Source of the DNA: Gemmobacter sp964439015
GTDB lineage: Bacteria > Pseudomonadota > Alphaproteobacteria > Rhodobacterales > Rhodobacteraceae
Length of the DNA stretch: 64,000 bases
Direction of reading: 5' to 3'
Assembly: GCA_964439015.1 (NCBI GenBank)
Contig: CAYTMV010000003.1
Coordinates: forward strand, 1 to 64,000
The notes under the pieces were generated by a model, which did no database searches, was not told the DNA's origin, and saw only the letters and a list, made by a program, of their open reading frames with translations. Both the position numbers and the translations under genes were made by a program. Below, piece by piece: positions 59,455 to 64,000 of this stretch; position 1 is the stretch's first letter, and the number at the start of each line of letters is the position of its first letter.

Positions 59455-61149
59455 ATGATATCCCGCCGCGAATTTCTACAGGCAGCAATGGCGGCCTCGG
59501 CCATCACCGGGGTCTCGGGCTTTGGCAATTGGGCGCGGCTGGCGGCGCAGCAGGCGCTGACGCAGGACCAACTGCTGCAGTTTGATGATTTCGGCAATGT
59601 GACGCTGATCCACATCACCGACATCCACGCGCAGCTGAAGCCGGTCTGGTTCCGCGAGCCGGAGTGGAACATCGGCGTGGGCGATGCCAAGGGCCAACCG
59701 CCGCATGTTGTGGGCAATGCGTTTCTGCAGATGTTCAACATCGCCCCGGGCAGCCCCGAGGCCTATGCCCTGACGCATGAGGATTTCGTGGCGTTGGGCA
59801 AGACCTATGGCCGGATGGGCGGCATGGACCGTGTGGCCACCGTGGTCAAGGCGATCCGCGCCGCGCGGCCCGACGCGTTGCTGCTGGATGGCGGCGATAC
59901 CTGGCACGGCTCGATGACCTCGTATCTGACCAAGGGTCAGGACGTGGTCAACGTGATGAACGCGCTGGGCGTCGAGGCGATGACCTCGCACTGGGAATGG
60001 ACGCTGGGCACCGAGCGGGTGAAAGAGATCGTCGACACCCAGCTGAAGTTCCCGTTCCTCGGCGCCAACATCTTTGACGCCGAATGGGACGAACCCGCCT
60101 TCGAGCCCTACAAGATCTTCGAGAAGGCCGGCACCCGCATTGCGGTGATCGGTCAGGCCTTCCCCTACATGCCGATCGCCAACCCCAAGTGGATGTTCCC
60201 CGAATACAGCTTCGGCATCCGCGAGGAGCGTATGCAGGAAGTGGTGGATGAGGTCCGCGCCGAGGGCGTCGATCTGGTCGTCTGCCTGTCGCATAACGGC
60301 TTTGACGTCGACAAGAAGATGGCCTCGCGCGTCAAGGGGATCGATGTGATCCTGACCGGCCACACCCATGACGCCGTGCCCGAGCCGATCCTGATCGGTG
60401 AGACGATCATGATCGCTTCGGGCTCGCACGGCAAGTTTGTCAGCCGCGTCGATCTGGACGTGCGTGACGGCAAGATGATGGGCTTCCGCCACAAGCTGAT
60501 CCCGATCTTCTCGGACGTGATCACCCCGGATGGTGAAATGGCCGCCCTGATCGAGGCCGAGCGCGCGCCTTTCAAGGCCGATCTGGAAACCGTGGTCGGC
60601 AAGACCGAAAGCCTGCTCTATCGTCGCGGCAACTTCCAGGGCACCTGGGATGACCTGATCTGCGACGCGGTGATGAGCGAGCGCGATGCCGAAATCGCGC
60701 TGTCGCCCGGTGTGCGCTGGGGTGCCTCGATCATGCCCGGCCAGGACATCACCCGTGAGGACATCCACAACGTCACCTCGATGACCTACGGCAAGGTTTA
60801 CCGCACCGAGATGACCGGCGAGACGCTCCACACCGTGCTGGAGGACGTGGCGGACAACCTGTTCAACCCCGACCCCTACTACCAGCAGGGCGGCGACATG
60901 GTGCGCGTCGGCGGCATGGGCTTTGCCATCGACGTCACCAAGCCGATCGGCGAGCGCATCAGCAAGATGACCCATCTGAAAACCGGCGAGCCGATCGACC
61001 CCGCCCGCAGCTACACCGTGGCCGGCTGGGCCAGCGTGAACGAAGGCACCGAGGGGCCCGAGATCTGGGACGTGGTGGAAAGCCACATCCGCAAGCTGGG
61101 CACCGTGAAGCTTGAACACAAACCTTCGGTCGAAGTGACCGGGATCTGA
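59455..61149 (+). CDS. soxB: Thiosulfohydrolase SoxB
   Basis: The 564-residue dimanganese enzyme of the 5'-nucleotidase family removes sulfate from SoxY-bound thiosulfate. Metal-ligand motifs are ITDIHAQ (Asp, His), LDGGDTWHGSM, LSHNGFD and LTGHTHDAVP. A twin-arginine signal (SRREFLQ) starts at residue 3. The ATG at 59455 has GGAGAAACGC and was chosen over ATGs at 59425 and 59443, which lack ribosome sites. Confidence 0.97.
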   Translation: MISRREFLQAAMAASAITGVSGFGNWARLAAQQALTQDQLLQFDDFGNVTLIHITDIHAQLKPVWFREPEWNIGVGDAKGQPPHVVGNAFLQMFNIAPGSPEAYALTHEDFVALGKTYGRMGGMDRVATVVKAIRAARPDALLLDGGDTWHGSMTSYLTKGQDVVNVMNALGVEAMTSHWEWTLGTERVKEIVDTQLKFPFLGANIFDAEWDEPAFEPYKIFEKAGTRIAVIGQAFPYMPIANPKWMFPEYSFGIREERMQEVVDEVRAEGVDLVVCLSHNGFDVDKKMASRVKGIDVILTGHTHDAVPEPILIGETIMIASGSHGKFVSRVDLDVRDGKMMGFRHKLIPIFSDVITPDGEMAALIEAERAPFKADLETVVGKTESLLYRRGNFQGTWDDLICDAVMSERDAEIALSPGVRWGASIMPGQDITREDIHNVTSMTYGKVYRTEMTGETLHTVLEDVADNLFNPDPYYQQGGDMVRVGGMGFAIDVTKPIGERISKMTHLKTGEPIDPARSYTVAGWASVNEGTEGPEIWDVVESHIRKLGTVKLEHKPSVEVTGI

Positions 61150-61168
61150 CAGCCAAGGAAAGTTCGCC

Positions 61169-62437
61169 ATGACCGACGAACCCGCAATCATCCAATCACG
61201 CCGGCGTTTCCTGACCGGCACCGCAGCGGCTGGCGCCGGCCTGGTGGCCGCAGGCGCCGCGCGTGCGGCAACCCCCGACCCGCTTATCACCGAGGTGCAG
61301 GATTGGGCCAGCGCCACCGGCGACGCGGTTGACGCCCATCCCTACGGCATGCCGATCAAATACGAGAACCACGTCGTGCGCGGCTATGTGGAGTGGCTGA
61401 CGGAAAGCCCGATCTCGTCGATCAACTTCACGCCGATCCACGCGCTGGAAGGCACGATCACGCCGCAGGGCTGCGCGTTCGAGCGTCACCACTCGGGCGC
61501 GATCGAGATGACCAAGGGCGACTATCGCCTGATGATCAACGGCCTCGTCGAAAAGCCGCTGGTCTTCACCTTCGAGGACCTGATGCGCTTTCCGCGCCGC
61601 ACCATGACCGCCTTCTGCGAATGCGCGGCCAATGGCGGCATGGAATGGGGCGGCGCCCAGCTGGAAGGCTGCCAATACACCCAGGGCATGATCCACAACA
61701 TGGAATATACCGGGGTGATGCTGAAGGATCTGCTGGCCGAGGCGGGCGTGAAGCCCGAGGGCAAGTGGATCTATGCCGAAGGCCATGACGCCAGTTCCAA
61801 CGGCCGGTCGATGCCGCTGGAAAAGGCGCTGGATGACGTGATGGTGGCCTTCTTCGCCAATGGCGAGGCGCTGCGCAAGGAACACGGCTATCCGGTGCGC
61901 CTGGTGGTGCCGGGTTTTGAAGGCAACATGTGGATCAAGTGGCTGCGCCGCATCGGCGTCTATCACGCCGCTGTCGAAAGCCGCGAAGAAACCTCGAAAT
62001 ACACCGACCTGATGCCGGGCGGCAAGGCGCGCAAGTGGACCTGGGTGATGGACGCCAAGTCGGTCATCACCGCGCCCTCGCCACAGGTGCCGATCCGGCA
62101 TGGCAAGGGGCCGCTGGTCATCACCGGGCTGGCATGGTCGGGCCACGGCAAGATCAAGCGCGTCGATGTTTCGGTCGATGGTGGCAAGACCTGGGCCGAA
62201 GCCCGTCTGGCCAGCGAGCCGCAGTCCAAGGCGCTGACCCGTTTCCATTACGACATGGATTGGGATGGCAGCGAGATGTTCATCATGTCGCGGGCCATGG
62301 ATGAGACCGGCTATGTCCAGCCGACCAAGGAGCAGCTGCGCGCGATCCGCGGCACCAACAACGTCTATCACAACAACGCCATTCAGCCGTGGTGGGTCCA
62401 TGCGAATGGGGAGGTCGAGAATGTCGAAATCGTTTGA
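61169..62437 (+). CDS. soxC: Sulfane dehydrogenase molybdenum subunit SoxC
   Basis: The 422-residue Mo-cofactor subunit belongs to the sulfite-oxidase family. It has a Tat signal (SRRRFLTG at residues 10-17), the FERHHSG segment and the Mo-ligand cysteine in TAFCECAANGG, then a C-terminal immunoglobulin-like dimerisation domain. SoxCD oxidises the SoxY-bound sulfane sulfur in a six-electron step. Its 3' end overlaps the soxD start by 17 bases. Confidence 0.97.
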   Translation: MTDEPAIIQSRRRFLTGTAAAGAGLVAAGAARAATPDPLITEVQDWASATGDAVDAHPYGMPIKYENHVVRGYVEWLTESPISSINFTPIHALEGTITPQGCAFERHHSGAIEMTKGDYRLMINGLVEKPLVFTFEDLMRFPRRTMTAFCECAANGGMEWGGAQLEGCQYTQGMIHNMEYTGVMLKDLLAEAGVKPEGKWIYAEGHDASSNGRSMPLEKALDDVMVAFFANGEALRKEHGYPVRLVVPGFEGNMWIKWLRRIGVYHAAVESREETSKYTDLMPGGKARKWTWVMDAKSVITAPSPQVPIRHGKGPLVITGLAWSGHGKIKRVDVSVDGGKTWAEARLASEPQSKALTRFHYDMDWDGSEMFIMSRAMDETGYVQPTKEQLRAIRGTNNVYHNNAIQPWWVHANGEVENVEIV

Positions 62438-63590
62438 TCTGTTGACCGGTTCGGCGCTGGCCCTCTCGATCCTGGCGGGTCCGGCCCTGGCCGAGCCTCT
62501 GGGTCTGGGCCGCGAGGCTCTGCCTGAAGAGATCGCCGCCTGGGACGTGGCGGTGCTGCCCGATGGCACCGGCCTGCCCGAAGGCGAGGGCGATGTGGCG
62601 ACCGGCGATGAGGTCTTCGCCGAAAAATGCGCCTCGTGCCACGGCGATTTTGCCGAGGGGCTGGACAGCTGGCCGGTGCTGGCGGGGGGCATCGGCTCGC
62701 TGCAGGATCCGCGCCCGGTCAAGACCATCGGCAGCTACTGGCCCTATCTCTCGACCGTGTTCGACTATGTCCATCGCTCGATGCCCTTTGGCGCCGCGCA
62801 GACGGTCACGGTGGATGAGACCTATGCGATCACGGCCTTCCTGCTCTATTCCAACGGGGTGGTCGAGGATGACTTCGTGCTGTCCAAGGCCAACTTCACC
62901 GAAGTGGTAATGCCCAACGCCGAAGGCTTCATCGTCGATGACCGGGCGGAAACCGAATACAAGCTGTTCTCGGCCGAGCCCTGCATGGAAAATTGCCGTG
63001 AAGGCGAGGTCAAGGTGACCAAGCGGGCGATCGACCTGAACGTGACGCCCAAGGACGAGGCCGGGCGACCGCTGAACACCATCCCGCCCTATACCGAGGC
63101 CGCCGCCGCGCCAGAGGCGGGCGATGCAGCACCTGTCGAGGTGGCTGCGACCGATGCACCCGCCGCCGAGACCCCTGCCGCCGATCCCGCTGCCGCCGCT
63201 GCACCCGAAGCCGAGCAGCCCGAAGCCGAGGCCGTCGAAACCGCTGCCGTCGAAACCGAGGCCGTCGACCATGAGTTGGTCGAGGATGGCGAGAAGGTTT
63301 TCAAGAAATGCGCCGCCTGTCACAAGGTGGGTGAGGGGGCCAAGCACACCACCGGCCCGTCGCTGAACGGCGTGGTGGGCCGCACGGCCGGCGCATCCGA
63401 GGGCTACAAATACTCCAAGCCGATGATCGACGCGGGCGCAGGCGGGCTGGTCTGGGATGCGGCAAGCATCGACGCCTATCTGGCCGATCCCAAGGGGTTC
63501 ATCCCCAAGAACAAGATGTCCTTCGCGGGGCTGAAAAAACCCGAGGATCGCGCCGCGGTGATCGCCTATCTCGCGACCTTTGCCGAGTAA
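62421..63590 (+). CDS. soxD: Dihaem cytochrome c subunit SoxD
   Basis: This 389-residue electron-accepting partner of SoxC has a Sec signal (~24 residues) and two haem c domains: CASCH (Cys70/Cys73/His74) and CAACH (Cys297/Cys300/His301), joined by an Ala/Glu/Pro-rich linker at about residues 225-285. GGGGAGG precedes the ATG at 62421, inside soxC. Confidence 0.96.
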   Translation: MSKSFDLLTGSALALSILAGPALAEPLGLGREALPEEIAAWDVAVLPDGTGLPEGEGDVATGDEVFAEKCASCHGDFAEGLDSWPVLAGGIGSLQDPRPVKTIGSYWPYLSTVFDYVHRSMPFGAAQTVTVDETYAITAFLLYSNGVVEDDFVLSKANFTEVVMPNAEGFIVDDRAETEYKLFSAEPCMENCREGEVKVTKRAIDLNVTPKDEAGRPLNTIPPYTEAAAAPEAGDAAPVEVAATDAPAAETPAADPAAAAAPEAEQPEAEAVETAAVETEAVDHELVEDGEKVFKKCAACHKVGEGAKHTTGPSLNGVVGRTAGASEGYKYSKPMIDAGAGGLVWDAASIDAYLADPKGFIPKNKMSFAGLKKPEDRAAVIAYLATFAE

Positions 63591-63594
63591 GGCC

Positions 63595-64000
63595 ATGGGC
63601 TGGCGCGCGATCCTTCCGGCGCTGGCCCTGACGGCCGCCATTGGCCCCGTGCCGGTGGCGGCTGAAGCGATTGGCGATGCCAGCCGTGGCCTCGCGCTGT
63701 TTGAACAGAACTGCAAGACCTGCCACCAGATCGGCGAGGGCGCGCGGCACAGTATCGGCCCGCGCCTGAACGGGTTGTTTGGCCGCCGCGCCGGATTGCA
63801 TGCCGATTTTGACTATTCCGCCAGTATGAAGCGGATGGGGGCGGATGGGCTGGTCTGGTCGCTCGAGACGCTGGACGCCTACATCGAAAACCCGAAGGCG
63901 CTGGTCTCTGGCACACGCATGAACTTTCGCGGCATGGCCGATGCCACGTCCCGCGCGGATCTGATGGCTTTTCTGCGCGACTGGTCGGACAAGCCGCAGA
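63595..64000 (+). CDS. soxE: Cytochrome c, probable SoxE (truncated by window end)
   Basis: The visible 135 residues begin MGWRAILPALALTAA, a Sec signal of about 23 residues, then one haem c domain with CKTCH (Cys40/Cys43/His44). It closely resembles the C-terminal haem domain of SoxD (shared GPxLNGxxGRxAG and DGLVW-like segments). It starts four bases after the soxD stop codon. Paracoccus SoxE is dihaem, so a second haem domain is expected beyond the window end. Symbol is from position and family. Confidence 0.7.
   Translation, partial: MGWRAILPALALTAAIGPVPVAAEAIGDASRGLALFEQNCKTCHQIGEGARHSIGPRLNGLFGRRAGLHADFDYSASMKRMGADGLVWSLETLDAYIENPKALVSGTRMNFRGMADATSRADLMAFLRDWSDKPQ

Noticed and set aside
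59476..61317. Long open frame (613 codons) on the minus strand
   Set aside because: Antisense to soxB and the start of soxC, which have full motifs; the frame has no recognisable domain.
1..64000. CRISPR array, prophage or insertion sequence
   Set aside because: No regularly spaced repeats, transposase, integrase or phage structural genes were seen; the dispersed palindromes are intergenic hairpin elements without coding capacity.

Overview
The window is a GC-rich chromosomal segment from an alphaproteobacterium. Gene content points to the Rhodobacteraceae (Paracoccus / Rhodovulum / Rhodobacter-like): a sox cluster in the Paracoccus order, a tad pilus locus with short Flp pilins, CtrA-type TTAA-N7-TTAA boxes, eukaryote-length PurC, and repeated GGGGGCGCTGCCCCC / GGGATATTT intergenic elements. 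No phage, insertion sequence or CRISPR array was seen. The species cannot be named from the sequence alone.

Layout. 0.3-3.2 kb: a large secreted beta-propeller plus RTX protein behind a CtrA-like box. 3.2-11.5 kb: two alpha/beta hydrolases (one PcaD-like), an ABC exporter, a BON-LysM protein, purC, a small heat-shock protein, dtd and an acyl-CoA ligase. 11.6-17.1 kb: a compact minus-strand operon (26-aa membrane peptide, XpaC-like, TelA-like, DUF2927-type lipoprotein, SPFH-GYF protein, double zinc-ribbon membrane protein). It resembles envelope-stress (PspA/YdjGHI, TelA) modules and is the best candidate here for an under-described system. 17.2-24.4 kb: rRNA pseudouridine synthase, tadA, a metallo-hydrolase, gatCA, an excalibur lipoprotein, ampD, rnpB (RNase P RNA) and rraB. 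24.5-34 kb: a second RTX protein, hisN-like phosphatase, XRE regulator, quinone reductase, BI-1 protein, rpmG, TerB/DUF533 protein, guanine deaminase, mgtE and 5-formyl-THF cyclo-ligase.

34-47 kb: a tad/flp pilus locus on the minus strand: three flp pilin genes (two identical at DNA level), cpaB, cpaC, an OmpA-like lipoprotein, cpaE, tadA/cpaF, tadB, tadC, two TPR lipoproteins, prepilin peptidase and an AAA ATPase. 47-53.6 kb: lytic transglycosylase, scoAB, a PAS-LuxR regulator, an odd class-I tRNA with a UAA anticodon, a 0.7-kb gene-poor stretch, a YbjN-type protein, then the tightly overlapping proC, csaA and 2-hydroxyacid dehydrogenase genes.

53.6-64 kb: sulfur oxidation. soxT, soxR and soxS lie on the minus strand; soxV, W, X, Y, Z, A, B, C, D and a truncated soxE-like cytochrome lie on the plus strand. 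SoxYZ carries the sulfur substrate, SoxAX conjugates it, SoxB hydrolyses sulfate off, SoxCD oxidises the sulfane sulfur, and SoxV/W/S maintain thiols. SoxR retains the cysteine pair (spacing 66) of persulfide-sensing ArsR repressors. A perfect ATTC-N8-GAAT operator sits between soxW and soxX.

Four copies (one a half copy) of a long hairpin-forming intergenic repeat all lie at 3' ends where genes or an RNA converge, which suggests a bidirectional terminator role.
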